Shown in pieces: positions 29,522-43,790 of a DNA stretch of 64,000 nucleotides (its first letter is position 1; every line of letters begins with the position of its first letter). Location: NCBI GenBank assembly GCA_027574665.1, contig CM050657.1:28891408-28955407 (forward strand), in the 5' to 3' direction. The notes beneath the pieces were generated by a model. That model was not told where the DNA came from and ran no database searches. It saw only the letters and a list, made by a program, of their open reading frames with translations. This DNA comes from Rhynochetos jubatus (Eukaryota; Chordata; Aves; Eurypygiformes; Rhynochetidae). A program made the translations under genes and the position numbers.

Positions 29522-32500
29522 AATGCTACACAACAACTCCAAGCTCTTCAGAATGAAAATATATTGAAAAAGTGGGTTTGCGTATCAATAGTGGCAACTT
29601 ACAGTGATGGAAAAGACACCAGAGAATCACCACTGCTAGTCCCAAGTCAGACCTCACTGTCCGAGACTTGATCTTCAAGTGGAGATGAGACAATAACCTT
29701 GCTCCCCCTTCATGGTCTAGTGACAGTGTGGGTTTTAAATACGCTTTTTATTTTATCTCTCCTCAAAGGAAAATAGGTCTGAGAATTTTCTGTCTTGGAA
29801 TAAACTGGGCAAAAACCAAAACAAATTATGAGTCATATGGTGGTATTAAGTTTATCATACAGAGTTTGGATGTTGGTTTTTTTAATTGCTGTTATGCTGA
29901 AGACAAGATAAAAGGTATGCTGTTAGGAGGATTTAAGTAGAGAAGAGAGGTTGACTGGGAGCTCATTTTAGGAACGGGAAAATGAATGTTGAAAAAACCC
30001 CATGTACCAGAGCTGGGATGTAAGAGAGTCCCAGTGAATACACAATTTCCAACAAAAGTGTGTCACTTCCAGATTTTCACCATTACTACCAGTGTAAATA
30101 GCAAAAGGGGTTTTTTTAATTAAAGAATCTCAGGCCTACAGTATCCCATAGTAATCGGTTACTATGACTAAGTGTTTGCTCCTAGACAAGAGCCCAAATC
30201 GAAGGCTGAGATCTGTGTAAATCCAAAATAATTGTCTCTACAAAACCCAATAAACTCCTCTCCTGACAGATGCACAGGTTTCATTGTGTGTATCCTAGTC
30301 AGCCTGTCACCAACCCCATCTGCTCTAGCTGCCTCTGAAAAATGAACACTACTTTGCAGCAGGGAAAGCACTCAGCACAAACATGCTTGTTTGGGCTTTA
30401 ATTAGTTTTATCCAGCCTGAACTAAAAAAGTCATTTTGTGAGATGATGCGGCTAAACTTCCTTCTTATACACTAAGACAGTAACATGCCCATGACACAGA
30501 AACTGTTAACTGTTAACACATCAGTAAGCTTTTTACAACACAGCAGAAATCAAGGAGAACAGTTCCTGACATAAAAAACAAAAACAAAACCCACTCAACC
30601 ACAATAATCTAGTGGTGTATTTTAAATACCTGTTGTATCCAACCTGGTCTGCTTCCTGCCAGCTTGAGGCCTAGATAGAATTTGCTCATGTTTGTCTACA
30701 AAAAAGACTTATCCTGCAGGACATTGATCACTCTCCTACAGATCTTCCAGGGCTGCTCAGTGTGTTCTTAATGTTACTACGTGAGCATTAGTATTTTATT
30801 ACTATTATGCCTGTGAGCCATTTCCTGGACAGTGATTTTATTTTCTTGGCTGTGAACAGACAGTGGGAGTTCCTGCCATGCTGCATTTACAATCTCAGAG
30901 ATAACACATGGGTCCCTGCAGCTGGGGGATCACATGGAAACGATGAGCCAATATTTGATGGGCATGCATAACAACAGCCCCAGTGGCAAGCTTAACTGCC
31001 ATCAGACCTCTGGTAGGGAAAGCAGAGCTTTAGGGAGGGATTGGAAGGAAGATGTTATTGTGGCTTTGTTGCTTCATTTGCCACATCACCCATACAGAAG
31101 CAAAGCACAAGCATCCTTGTGAGAAAACCTAGCAGCTAAGTAATCACAAAGCACACTGGATCTACCACCCGTAAGGTGTGTTAGTGCTCTGCTGGCTCAG
31201 GACCCAGGCCTGTTGCATCTTGAAAGAACAGATTTTTGTTACTGTGATATTGTTATTGAAACAATAGATTATGAAGTGGAGAATTTCCCAACTTGTGTGT
31301 CCTCTGCTACTACAGCTACTAGCTTTGTGCCTTTCAGTACTTAACAGGAGTCAGTGATGATTTAATTTCCACCATAACGAGCCACTCCTGACTTCAAGTC
31401 ATCCTAGGTTTCCCCCAGCTTGGAATGTTTGTCCTAAGAATGTGCTCTCTCAGAGCAAGGCACCCACTTTAAATTCAGTAGGCTGCTCCCTTCACAGATT
31501 TCAATGTTTTGGCAGTTCAGCCAAACACAGATTACATGTGGGTGGCACTATTCACTGTGTGAATCATAGAAGGAGGTTTAGAAGCACACTGTCTCCTGCT
31601 TAATGATGTTTCTCAAATTGTAACCTTAAGATCTCAGAAGTTGTCTTGCAGCAAAAAACACTTGTATGACTGTGTCTGTCAGCATCTGTAGACAAACTTC
31701 ATGAGAAAGGGGTCGCTTATGAGTTCTTTCTGTTCATACTCTTTCACAGACATTTTCTACGATGCCTGGCTTACAGCATCGTTTGTAGTTTCAGTGTGGA
31801 GTAGTCCTTAGAGAGACCTGTGAATCATTCCTGTGGCTTGTGTTGTAATGATAACTAAATATACAACCAGAACTAGGGAAGGAGTATTTGCTGTTAGTTG
31901 GAGCTCAGCACAGCCTTTGATACCACTGGGTATAGCATAATTCCTCTCAAATTGGCAAGAGGACTGTGAAGGTAACTCAAAGACTTCTTTAATTTGGCTG
32001 TATTACAAACATTTAGTTCACTTTCTTCCTCTTAGCCTGAGATTCCTCTAAGGTATATCCTGAGTACCTAGTGTTAGAACTGATTATTTCTTAATCTCCT
32101 TGCTTAAAACTGCCTTTTTTTTTTTGGGTTTATTTCTTCTTCCTGTTAAAAAAGTCTTTGCTTTAAGAAGCCTGAATCCCCAGTGCCTTGCCGCTGGTGC
32201 GGTCATTGCTAGCTGTGCAGTGTAGATCTGAAGCATTATCATTTGGCCGGGCTTGCAGTTCCAGTCACTCATCACTGAAGCACGTAGGGACACAAGCCAC
32301 TCCAGCGAGGATGGATATAGACCAAGATGCTGTTGCAAGGGGCAGGAGAGCTCCAACTAGTGCTGCCTCTGTGCCACTGTGTACACTAAGAAGTAGAGGA
32401 GACAGAAGGATAAAAAGGCATTTTTACTGTTCTCTGAAATTATATATATACAATCTAACATATACACAATATTTTGAGGTTATGTCATTTTGAAATTCTT

Positions 32501-35500
32501 GCTAGTTTGGAACAGCTGGTGAAAGTTAAGGAGAATAGCTCTTTGAGGGTGCTTTTCAAACAGAGCACTTCTTTTGCAACACACTGCTTGTACTGCAATG
32601 ACATAGCATTCTGACCTGCGTGCGTGCCACCCTGACCTCATGCTCCTGAGAAAAACGATCAAAAATTGTTGTTCCTGAAGGCATCATTCACAATACTGCC
32701 AGATTTAGTGTCATTGGCTATGAGTCACAAATTTGATAATGCAATTTAAGATATTGAATCATATCCTCAACGTGTGATTCATTATGGAATTTAAATGCCA
32801 CAAGTGGTGTCCTGGACACTATTCCAATATATATGAGTTCAGATACCCTTCCAAAATAAGCAAGTGACTAATAGCCATAAATTCAGTTCACCTCAATCAC
32901 TAATAGTGTCCAGAAAGATTATGCTTTAGCTTTTCTGGCAAGGTCAAGGTAATAAACATTCCAGTACATACTGCCCCCACCTCCTTCAGATCTCCTCCCT
33001 GTTTCGCTCTGAGGATACCAAAAAGAAATTTGCAGCATCTCCAGGGGGGTTAATTCTCTTTCAGGCAAGGAGAGGTAAAGTAACCTTGCAGCTTTCATTA
33101 ACCAGTGTGATAAGACTCCATTTCTTGAGGCACAACCTGCGGATAATTGTGTTTGTAGCAAAATGTATGGGAGAACGCTAGTGATCTGCCCCACGTCTGC
33201 TCTGAAGGGAACCTGCAGCACCAGAGGAAAAGAGCAGATCTGACAGAGCACACTGCACATGTGTGTGGTCCAAGTACTGCCTTCATCTCATGGGAGTAAA
33301 ATCCTATTTGCTGGAAATCAACCATTGCCTGTCATACACTACATCTCTTTCAGAGCAGTATGTCTAAGTTTTCTTTATCAGTGCACACCAACACACTCTG
33401 TCTCCCACCATTTATGGTTTCATGTTGGTAGAACCATTAGTGTGTATGGATGATCTCTTACTGAAGTTCAACAATTTTTTGGTCTGCGTTCAACAACAGA
33501 CAAACTGAAAATCATGGCTTATTGAGTCTGCCACTGTTGCTGAATGCCCTCAGCTGGATGAACTGTATTTGTATATACTCTGTGCAGTTCCTGAGAGTTG
33601 TGTTGGTTTTATTTAAACTTGTTTATTTTTGGTAGACTCTCAGAGCACTGTATGCCCTCAGGACATAGATTCCCATATTGCTGTTTTCTCTCCTAACAGT
33701 TCCAGTAATGACTCCCAATTACTCCACCTTGTGTAGGGATTCGGAGTACACGCATTCCATTAATTTCAGCAAGTCATTTTGACAGAGGACCCATTTATCA
33801 AACAGCAAACAAGTAGAAGGTCCAAAGGCTAAAAGTGGACACTCGCATCACAGGTGAGGTCACCTGTACATACTGATAAGTCCCAAAGAACATCCATAAG
33901 TGAGGGAGAAGACGTTACCTGAGGTCAGAAACTCACACTTCTTACTCATTACACGTAATTCCCTACATAACACTTGCAGAGTTAAGTGCCCTCAGCACTG
34001 TTACACTATAACAACATGGGGGTTTTTTTGGAAGTGGAAACTGATCTTGACCATATTCTAATACTGACATATAATTATAGATATTTGTTACAAGAAATCT
34101 GAGAAAAATAGTGTGGGAGCTTGTTTGTGAAGTAAAAAAATATTCTTGCTAAAAGATTTCTTTTTTTTTATTCTCTGACTACTATTTGTAATCTGCTCTG
34201 TGCATCTGCTTCCATCATTGTGTTATATTGTTTGGTTATTAATACCCATTAAAGAAATGCAGTAATTGATATAAAGAGCCAAATCTGCTGGATTTAAACC
34301 GTCCGGCTGGAGTTAAACTGCGACAGGTGTGAACGCGATTAAAAACTGAACCTCAAAGTTGAAGTTACTCTTTCTCTTACAACAGAATCTAAGGTATAAT
34401 TTCATTGGATTTATAATAATTACTGTGAATTTACACATGTGGATGTGAACGGAGAGTCAAGCACAGCAAATATTAAGCACAACTTAAAGAAATAACACTA
34501 AATAAACATAACAGAGATCTCCAAAGCACAGCAGAAAGATTAACAGGGGGACATGCTTGAAGCAAAGCAAAATTTCATTTCTACCCAACTGGCACATTTC
34601 ATGTTATCAAACAACACACAACTTCTGATCATTTTAAAACAGAAAGTAAAGATACAGTGAGAGTATATAGTACGTACTAACAAGGGGAAAACAAACCCAT
34701 AGGTGTCAGCATCAAAGCACCTTAGGGAAACTTGAATACATTTGCTTTTGAAGTACAGCAGACAGAGCAGTCTGTCAGTCCCTGGCTGAAATGCCCTGGT
34801 TGCAGTGTGTGTCACCGCAGTAGGAGCTGCGCTTGTAACAGATACGATGTTCGGTGAAAAGCTGCCAAGATAATGGCACTGCCAGAAGATCTGTGTATCC
34901 GGAGCGTTCAGCACGAGGTGGATGGCTAATGATGTCATGTGCAGGACCTGAATGGAAAAGATCATAGTTCACTCTCAAAAGGTGAGTGTCAGTATCAAGA
35001 GGAATTTGGGGAATACAGAAAGTATTGACAATGAGCTCACATCTACAGAGCATAGCTGGAGGAAGGACACCTCTGTCGAGCAAAAATGTCATCCAAGGAG
35101 CAGAGTCTGACTGGTGTAACATGGGTGAGCCTGTGCCAGATATTGGAGTTCACAGAAAAGCCCCCTGAAAAGGAAGGGAGACAAAGGCATTTCTGTTTCT
35201 GAACCATGTTTTGAAAACACTCTGGGAGGACAGTAACGTCACACCTGATTTAATGAGAGGGTTCTGGCAGAGCAGCCCTTCCCTGGATTCAAGCGCAGCA
35301 GGGCCAGATTTGGGAGACAGGTTGGAGATTGTCCCCATGGCTCAGCATGTCCGAGAGCAGCACATCAAAGAGATTTGGTAATTAACATAATTGTTTCTCC
35401 TCACAGTTTAGGCACCTTTCCAGGAATGTTACCTGCAATGAGCTCACGGAAATGTTGACCTGTAAATCACTGTCAGGAAGAGCTTTCAGACAGAGTCTCA

Positions 35501-37751
35501 AAGCACTGAATGGCAGGCCAATGGAGGCTGGTTTAGCCTGTCCTTGCACAGTGCTGATTGATAGGTTATATATTCCAGAAGGAAAAAAATGTCACACAAT
35601 GAAATATGGAGACTCCAAAAGGCTTGAGCTGAAGTTACACCCATTTCTCGAGATGGTTATACAATGTTATGCAGGTCTTTAAATACAGAGCTCCTATTCA
35701 AGATCAGACTATGTGAAATTAAAGCCAACAAGTGAGAGGGAGTGAGCTGGAAGTGCAGCATGCTGGTAGCCCATCTCTCGCTGCTCTCTGCTTCCTCCAA
35801 GAAGTCCATGGTCCAGATCTAATGCAATACTGCTGATTCCTTTCCATTAACATCAGCCAGCACCCAGTAAGGTCCTGCACACCGGGGGGTTTCTTTCCCA
35901 CCTCCTCTTAATTAATTTCCTTTTCCACTTGGGTTGATTAACATTATTTTCCTGAGAAGAGAGTCTAGGGAACGTCTTGCATTATATTGCATATTTTCTT
36001 ACATTTCATCCAAAGTTTATATCAGCATACAAAAGGTAGTTCTTTTTCTTTGTGCTTCTCATTTTCGGTGAGTGTAACAAGATTTCAGCTGACTTGCATT
36101 TGATCTAGACATTTTTCTATGCCTTCCCAAAAGTATTAGGAATATGGCCTAAAACCTCACATCACTGTTTTCAATATTTACAATGTATTCTGGTGCAAAG
36201 TATGTATGTGAAAGCCTCATCTAAGCTTTCCTCTTTAGCATATACCCAATTTTAAAAGGAGGATTAAGCTCAGGCTATCAAGACGGAGTTAAGCAAATGC
36301 TAAATATTGGCCCTGGTGATGCCAAGGCACAGACCACGCAGCGATAACAAAACATGCAAAAAGAAAAACTGAACTGCAGAATTTCATGAAAAAGTCTAGG
36401 CTGTGATGTTATGGCTTTTTAACTTAGAAGCCAGCCAGGCAGGATATCACTTGTCTCTTTTAAACATTTCATTTTGCTTACCTTTATATTAGCTACTTCA
36501 CTTCAAAGGATACATGGATTCAATTACAAATTAGCTTTTCTTTGCACCTCTAACTTGACAGAGCAATTCTCAGTTTCAGCATTGACGAGCTCTTCTGCCT
36601 AATAAAATAATTCAATGCAAACGTTTTAATATGACCTGAGAGAACTTTGTAATACAGTAAAAATGGCTTTAAAAAATCCCAGTGTAGCATTCTGTCAGCC
36701 AAAAGGTTACAACAGGCTATGTTTGACAGCCTTGGTTTATAAAATCATTCTGGTAACAGTTATATGTACAAGAATTGTCAAACTTAGTCTTACTAGAGGT
36801 CAATTTTCACGTTCTCACTTAATACAAGTGTAAAATATAGGTGACAAATTTCATTGTAGCCTGACAGTTTTAGATGTGCAGTAGATATAATATCAAAAGT
36901 ATGTCTTAAGCTAGAAGTGGCATTTGTAACATTTCTCAGCTGAATACACATCCTTCACAATGTTTTGATCTTTTTGTAGCAGGATATGAAAAATGTACAC
37001 CAGAAAGTTACCTCATGCTCTAACAAGCTATTTCCTATGAGCCAAACATTTTAAATGCTGCATTCTTTGTTATTTTGAATGAGTGCAGCGACAGGAACAA
37101 GCCTCGAGAGAGTTCTGAGAGATTCTAGGACAAAGAAAGTTTCAAAATTCATAGTTTTCTATGTTCGTTTGAGTGTCTCTTTTCCCCTCTTGCATTATAT
37201 TCTACACTGTTAAATGCTCAGGTTTCCAATTTCCTATTCTGACAGTAGCAGTTGGCAAGGATGGGTTCAACTCTACCTGTATTCATCTTTATGATGGTGC
37301 TCTAGTTACCTAGAGAATCACGAATTCTGTTAAGTTCCCAGATAGAAGTGATTATGAGACTTGGACAATAATACCTTTTCTGCAGAAGTTTAACATAGGA
37401 GTGAAGAATGTACTTCCAAGGACAGTTAAAAAAAGTGTTTTGATATGTCACCTCATTGCTAGATGGAAATAATGCTGGTGCCCAAATTCCAAAAATCTTT
37501 TAAAGGTTCTAAAGGGACAGAAATGTAAAATCGGTTGTACAGCAACATGGTACTCTGTTTTATCCCACACTTTATATTATTGCTAGCAAACTGTGGAGAA
37601 TCTATGATTTTTTTTGTGTGTGTGTGTGTGCTATTTTTGCAACTTTTTTTATCCACATGAATATATTCCAAAAATACAGAGGAAAGTTTTGATTCTAGTA
37701 AAACAAAATTAAATACCTGAATTTTTACTGAGGAGAAATTACATCAGAAAC
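29522..37751. other. Long unannotated stretch, about 8.2 kb
   Basis: No gene or named repeat is confidently seen. Segments at 30066-30140 and 34265-34350 vaguely recall decayed sauropsid MITE arms (tgtaaat and aatctcaggcc-like words), but too little matches to call. A TG microsatellite lies at 37616-37631. Confidence 0.5.
37616..37631. repeat. (TG)n microsatellite, short
   Basis: About eight TG units preceded by a T run. A simple repeat with no associated element. Confidence 0.85.
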
Positions 37752-37813
37752 AGTTGCAGTTGGGCTAGATGATTGGTGCAGGTCTGTTCCAACTAAAATG
37801 GTCTGTTCTAACA
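37752..37813 (+). mobile_element. Decayed CR1 3'-tail fragment
   Basis: gttgggctagatgattggtg followed by ggtctgttccaactaaaatggtctgttcta resembles the CR1 3' UTR end (compare 21546-21590) with about a quarter of positions changed and the octamer blurred. An old insertion. Confidence 0.55.
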
Positions 37814-40800
37814 AATTATTTTACTGGCTGGTCAGTCAAAACTTTACAGTCCATAAGCATTTGCGATGGCTCATGGCAACCCTGAGAATGGAGATCTCTT
37901 TATACCAGTGACCATTAGGGCTGCTGAAGACACAGACTCAGTAGGCATTTTTCTTACCTGTCTTGCCTGTGTGGGTATTGCATTTGGGTCAATTAAAATT
38001 CAGTTGCTTTGGAGACAGAGGGACTGCCATGTTGTCATCCATACAGCAAGGACCAAGGAACAATAGTTCACATGCCCTGGTCAGTCAAACCCACTTTCCA
38101 TCTGGCTAATGGAAATTAGATGGGAAGGGACAAGGGAAGATGCTTCTGTCTTGAAAGAAAAATGGAATACAGTAACTTCCAAAGAAGTATGGGACTCAGT
38201 GAAGACTTCAGGCTGTCAGTGACAGAGGATTACTGCAGCCCTAAATGGAGCCAGTTATATTTAGGAGGTTTAGGGACACTGTCTGACCAGCAAAGGAAGA
38301 CCTGCTGACAGGCACACCTGCAGATGTTTCTGCTGTGAGGCACCAGTTATAAATAAAATAAGTCTCTTGTCTAGGCTATTGCTGGAGATCAGTAAAACTA
38401 ATTGTTGTCTTCCTAGGATCTAGGAAGGATTTATTTTTTTTAAACTACCTTTTTTTAACTGCAGTCTGAAGTTGTTCATTAAAACTTTCCATCTATGCTA
38501 TTAACTATAGTATGTGGCAGCAATATTTCCACTGCTTTACATATATTTTTCAGAGGGGAAAAGCAGCCAGATGATCCAACAGAGCAGTGCTGTCAGCCCC
38601 CCAGCAAGCCTCACTGCCTCAAGATTGTCCAACTTGACAGAATATTAGTGGCCATCATTCAAGAGTAAGGCAGGGAATAAGCAAAATCTTACAGGAGCAA
38701 AACAAACTTTTCAAACTAATATTTGTAACTAACTAGCATCTTCACAGATGAGGAAGAAAAAGCAACTATCATACTAGCTTTTCTTCAATATGTATTTGCA
38801 AATGAATAATTTTTATTCATGCTTCTTTAAAAAAGACTCATTGCCACATCCCATTTTGACATTCAAAGAAAGTGAATCAAAGAAACTTTTCTTTTGCAGC
38901 ACTTACATGGACTATTAGTACTTACAAGACCGTCTTTCTATTTTTCTGGACAACTATTTTTATTAATTACCAGTTTTTCTCAAAAGAAAAACTTCCTTGG
39001 CCCTTCACTGAGAAATTATCTCACTAAGGAGCAACACCGAAGAGAGACTTCTTGCCAGCAAACCTTCTGCCACATTAGCCATTGAAGCAGCTAAAACCTG
39101 TACTTCTTCCCAGCAGCCCACCTTACTCATCACTATCAGCTGAAGAAAGCTACGTGCACTAGACTAAAAAGTTCCTTGCATTTTTCAGTGTGGGCGGGTT
39201 TTTTTTCTGATTCTGTGCAGTTGCCAACCTGTCTGCTCTCCCAAACATTATGTGACTGACAATTTCTAATGATGACAAAGTAATTCAGTACTGTCTGTGT
39301 TTATTCCTCCAGGAATACACTGCTTTAGTGGCAGCACATTTGCAGTGTGCATGACCTGTGCTCTCCCTAATAATTCTTTTTGACAAAATGAAGAGACAGG
39401 GTAGCATTTTTAATGGGAGCTGTATTAACTGCTGCATCTTCCTGGTTTAGGAACTGGTAAAAAAACCAAACCTTCAGGTATATTTAATCCAGTCTAAACC
39501 ACATTCTTTACATAAAGCTACCAGGCAAATTGTAGAAGCCCAAGAAAGTGATTCATTCAAAAGGTGATAGCTAAAGGTGGAGCTGATTTCAGCTGGAATT
39601 GTGGGTTTGAGCTGCTCTCAAAGGAAACACAATCACTAGCACAAAACTGACACTTCTAGAAATATTGGCTCATACGGTGACTACAACAGGAGGGGAAGAA
39701 AAGCTTCCTTGACATGATGTTTGTCTTTCAGAACTTTTGGGTCTGAAAACTTCATTAATGATGGAATGTAGAGTAGCTCCAGGACAGTTCTGCCTCTCCA
39801 TGGTCCCCTGGATGTTATGACCAGCCAAGAACAACTGAAGAACAGTGTATCAATCAGCATTGACTGCACAATGAAGTTGGATAAAGATGTAGGCTAAAAA
39901 TCTCATACTACTAGGTGGTACATGCTGGCAAAACATGACTTATTAATAATGGCCACCTGGCATTAACCTGGCACAGTCTGGTTCAGCTGTTTCTACATGC
40001 CCACCTTTGCCAACGTAGGACAAGAACACAGTTGCTGTCATGAGTGTTTAGGGCAGCTTCTCTGGTCTTCTGCGTGGAGGTTCAGCCACATTCCATGAAG
40101 GTTTCTGTCATCATTCTAAAAAGTTCTCTTTATATCTTTCTATTGAAAAATTGAAATGCTGAAGAAATATATATATATAATTTTTCTTATTCCTGCATTT
40201 TCAAATTTGGTGAGCATCTCTTTCAAGTGTTCCTAATGGAGCATGAGCTGAAATAACCTTCATCTGTTTATTCATCCAAGCAGCAGCATCAGGCATTCTT
40301 TGAGCATGAATGCAGCCTCCTGCACTAAAGCAATACAATTGTTTTGCTCTGGCTCACAGAAGAGATTCATGTTTATTTAGATTCATACGTATTTATGTAT
40401 TTTGGCAAATGACTGGTAGAATTAAACTGAGAGGATCAAATACAGATCTAGAGTGCCTGCAAAGCACTCTGTAATTAAGAGCCCCCATCTGTGTTTAAAC
40501 AACAATTTAAAAATGTTTGTTAAGGAATTGTTTTTCAACAGTGCTATTGATAAAAAGATACAAAACGAGAAATTAGGCCTGAGCACACTTCAGACTTTTA
40601 GGGAAGCACTGACTGAAGACCCAAGATGCTGTAGCCAGCCAGACCCTGTTTCCTCAAAACAGTCTGAGAAGACTTACGTATTGAGTGCTGAGCTGAACTT
40701 TCTTGTGTGGACGTATCACTAATTACCATCCTGGTAGCAGGTTTGGGAAGAAAAGGGGAAAATATCACCGCACAAATTCTGAAAAATAAAATGTTTTTTT

Positions 40801-43661
40801 GTTCAAACAAAACTGCAGGTTTTAGCAACTAATGCTGTTTAAAGAATCATGGGCTAATAAATGTCTACAGTCTGGTTACACAAGCAAGATATTTTAATTG
40901 TTGTTGCTGGAAGACAAGTATCAGCATACTACATCTTAAATCATCTGGAAAAATGTATTTCTTGGGTTTTTTCCATTGAATGAAATGTTGTTTAAAACAG
41001 AGAAAACAGTTCTACTTCCTTATATGTTTTTAGTGTGTCTTCAGGGCATTGCTATTTATTTTGCAAGGTCAGAGTAACTGTATGTTATTCATTTCACTGA
41101 ATTTTTGAAATACGGCCTAGCAACTATCAATTAAAGTGACTGATTGACTAAAGTGCATAGTACTTTTGTCTGTTGTAGGCTACAGTCACCAAATATTTCA
41201 GAACTATTTGCTTTTACATCAGTTCTCTACCTGGTTTTTTGCTTAATTATAGCTTTAGAGGCAGTGGACTTTGAACAAGTCCTAAAAAGCAAAAAAAGGA
41301 TCCAGATTAAAAAGTAACAGCTGAGTAAGAATGATTGTAACAATAAATAATGAAAACAACTAACAGCTAAAATGTCACATTGAGGTTTCCTCAATATAGC
41401 ACTGACAAATAGCACTGACCAAGTGGATTTCTCAGTTAAAACATCTCCAGGCTTTTGATACCTGAGCATAGACTTGATGGCTGCACATTGAAAAATGGAT
41501 TTAGTTAATTTTTTGAATGGAGAACTACTGAACCAATTTTTAATGGCAGAAGACTGAGAACATCATGTAAACTTCACTTCATGCTTTTTATACGTTTTCT
41601 CTTGTGATCGCCATCACAGATGCATTCAGACTGCCATCCTGACATATTTGTTCATCCAAACCTGCATCCCAGTTACTATGTTCAGGTTCATTCTCATAGT
41701 TATGACTAACAGAGGACAAGGAGCCAGTCAGGAGGCAGTGAGTTGCTGGGTTATTTCTGGGAAAGCAGTCTCAGCATAATTTTATAGTGTACATTTGGCA
41801 GATGTAGTCACTTCCTACCCTGCGGCAAGTTCCTCTTTCACATCCTCTGATGTGGACAGTTTGAACCATTCTTTTAAGACCTATTTCCATGCCTCTTCCC
41901 CATCCTCACTCCCAACATCCTCCCCAGTCTTTACAATGTCTGACAAGTTCATAAAACTCTATGGAGTATGTGTATGTATATAGATGTATGTACATAGGTG
42001 TATAGGGATGCATCACGGCCACGTGTCAACAAATCCACGCTCTGTTTTGACTGGACTAACAGCAGCCCACCTCTGCTCTAGAGCCAACACGTACATCACG
42101 TTGGCTCTGGACTTCTCTAAGAGACACAGCCCTCATTACAACCACAAACCTGTGCATTGCTGCAGATTCCTAAACCTTAGCGGCTGTATGTCCTGTTCCT
42201 GCCTATAACACTGGACTACGTGTGACACCCAGACTGGCTGCTTGAGTCAGCGTTGTCCTGATCAACAGATGCAACAGGCCTTGTCTACAGTTGCAGTCTT
42301 CTATAAAATTGTGCAGACACTGTATTTTCAGGCTTATACTTTGTGAAAAGATGAAACAGAGTACATTTGAAATAAAAATTTTGTCATAAAATGAGCTTAC
42401 ATTATTAGCTGCAACTGACTCTGTCCAAAAGGCAGCTCCTTTTCTCCCACTGTAGGGGAGGCCAGCAAGGGCAAATGAGCTGGGTGAAATGAGCAGCTTT
42501 AGTGATATAGACCCATTAACCTCTCGAGTAACAGCCTTGCACCAGTCCTACCTTCTCCTGAGAAAGTCAGCCCAGCCAGGACATTTAAAAAATATATCCA
42601 GTATAAAACTAATTTTAGAACTTCTGTGGCTTAACCTCTGTTAGCCAGTCTAATAACCAACTGTGCTATCATTTATGCTGAACATTCAATTAAAAGCAAT
42701 TTCAGATTATTTACTCCAGTAGTTCGGACCGTGAAGGAGGAGATGTGCCAGCATTCCAGCAGCAATACTCCAAGCTGCTTGGAAGCTGTGAGCCCCATCC
42801 TCTAATTCCACAAAGCAAGCTGAGCAGCAAAGTGTGAGAAGAAAATCTCCACGTTTATGTAGTTCATGGGTAAAACATTGCAAGACATCTAGAATACGTG
42901 AAGGAACAGAATAGATGGCAGGAGAACAGGAAACATACAGGAACAACCGGATGCTGCAAATACCGTATGTTAGTGGGAATAATACAATGTAAGGAAAAAG
43001 AGGCAGACTGGTAGGAATAGAGAGATGGAAGGGAGCCAGGACAAAGTATGGAGCAAAAAAACATATCAAACCCAAGAGTAAGTTGTTCTGAAAGATGCAC
43101 CGTGTCTATTTAACAGCAGAGATATTTAAATGCCATAGGATATGGGAAGTATCTATGTGTAGCTGTACATCGTAATGTCAAAACAGAGTTTTCAAGTCTA
43201 CATCAATTTTGTACTGAGGCTCATAGCACCTGCCCAGCGCGTGGCTGCATAAGTATTCACGTGTTCTTTGAAAGCGATTGTACTCTCTGCCCTGTATTAC
43301 CATATGAATGGAAAACAGTTGACATCATTGTGGTCTGTTGGAAGAGGGTTTCTTAGACACTCCTAATAATGCATTTATTCTGCATTATTATTATAATTAT
43401 TATTAATGCATTTGGTTATGCTTACTATATGAAAAGATTTTCACTGTTGTGCTGGATTTCTAGATAGCTAAAGAAATAAGTAGTGAAATTATTTTGAAAG
43501 AAACAGCCCAGAATAACCTGCAGACTTTAAAGTACTGCAACCTATCAAACAAAAATACAGATTTCAGGTGCATCACAAAGGAAAGATGCTGAGAATTTTT
43601 TTCCCTATATTTTGGTTGTCTTTTAACTGAAAGAAAACAGAATTTCTATGCAGGTTTAAAA
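37814..43661. other. Long unannotated stretch, about 5.8 kb
   Basis: Nothing supportable is seen beyond a 10-bp perfect stem with a 7-nt loop at 43364-43390 (taataatgca / tgcattatta) inside an ATT-rich microsatellite patch. Confidence 0.5.
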
Positions 43662-43790
43662 GCTGGACACCTATCACAGGACATATGATTTCAGGAATGT
43701 GGGCATCCTTTTCATTTTCAAAAAAAAAGATGAGCATCTACAGTTGATTTCAGTGGCAAATAAGAATGCTCGGCATCTCTGAAATTCAAG
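43662..43790. repeat. MITE-like relic with a TGAGCAT...ATGCTCGGCATC palindrome
   Basis: The core gatgagcatctacagttgat, then ttcagtgg and aatgctcggcatctctgaaat, follow the layout I remember of an old palindromic sauropsid element (arms related to TTTCAGAGGTGCTGAGCAC, centre CCCATTGA...). The left part (gctggacacctat...) also fits. Strongly decayed; no target duplication seen. Confidence 0.45.

Noticed and set aside
30066-30140. Possible further MITE relic (tgtaaat and aatctcaggcc words)
   Set aside because: Too few matching words to separate from chance.
34540-34965. 141-codon minus-strand frame
   Set aside because: About one such interval is expected by chance in 64 kb at this base composition; no domain, splice context or codon signal is visible.
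34944-34980. 37-nt segment between a tgtgcag acceptor and an AAAAG/gtgagt donor
   Set aside because: Very short, poor pyrimidine tract, no partner exon.
43364-43390. 10-bp perfect stem-loop as a possible small RNA gene
   Set aside because: The stem is too short for a microRNA precursor and lies in an ATT microsatellite.
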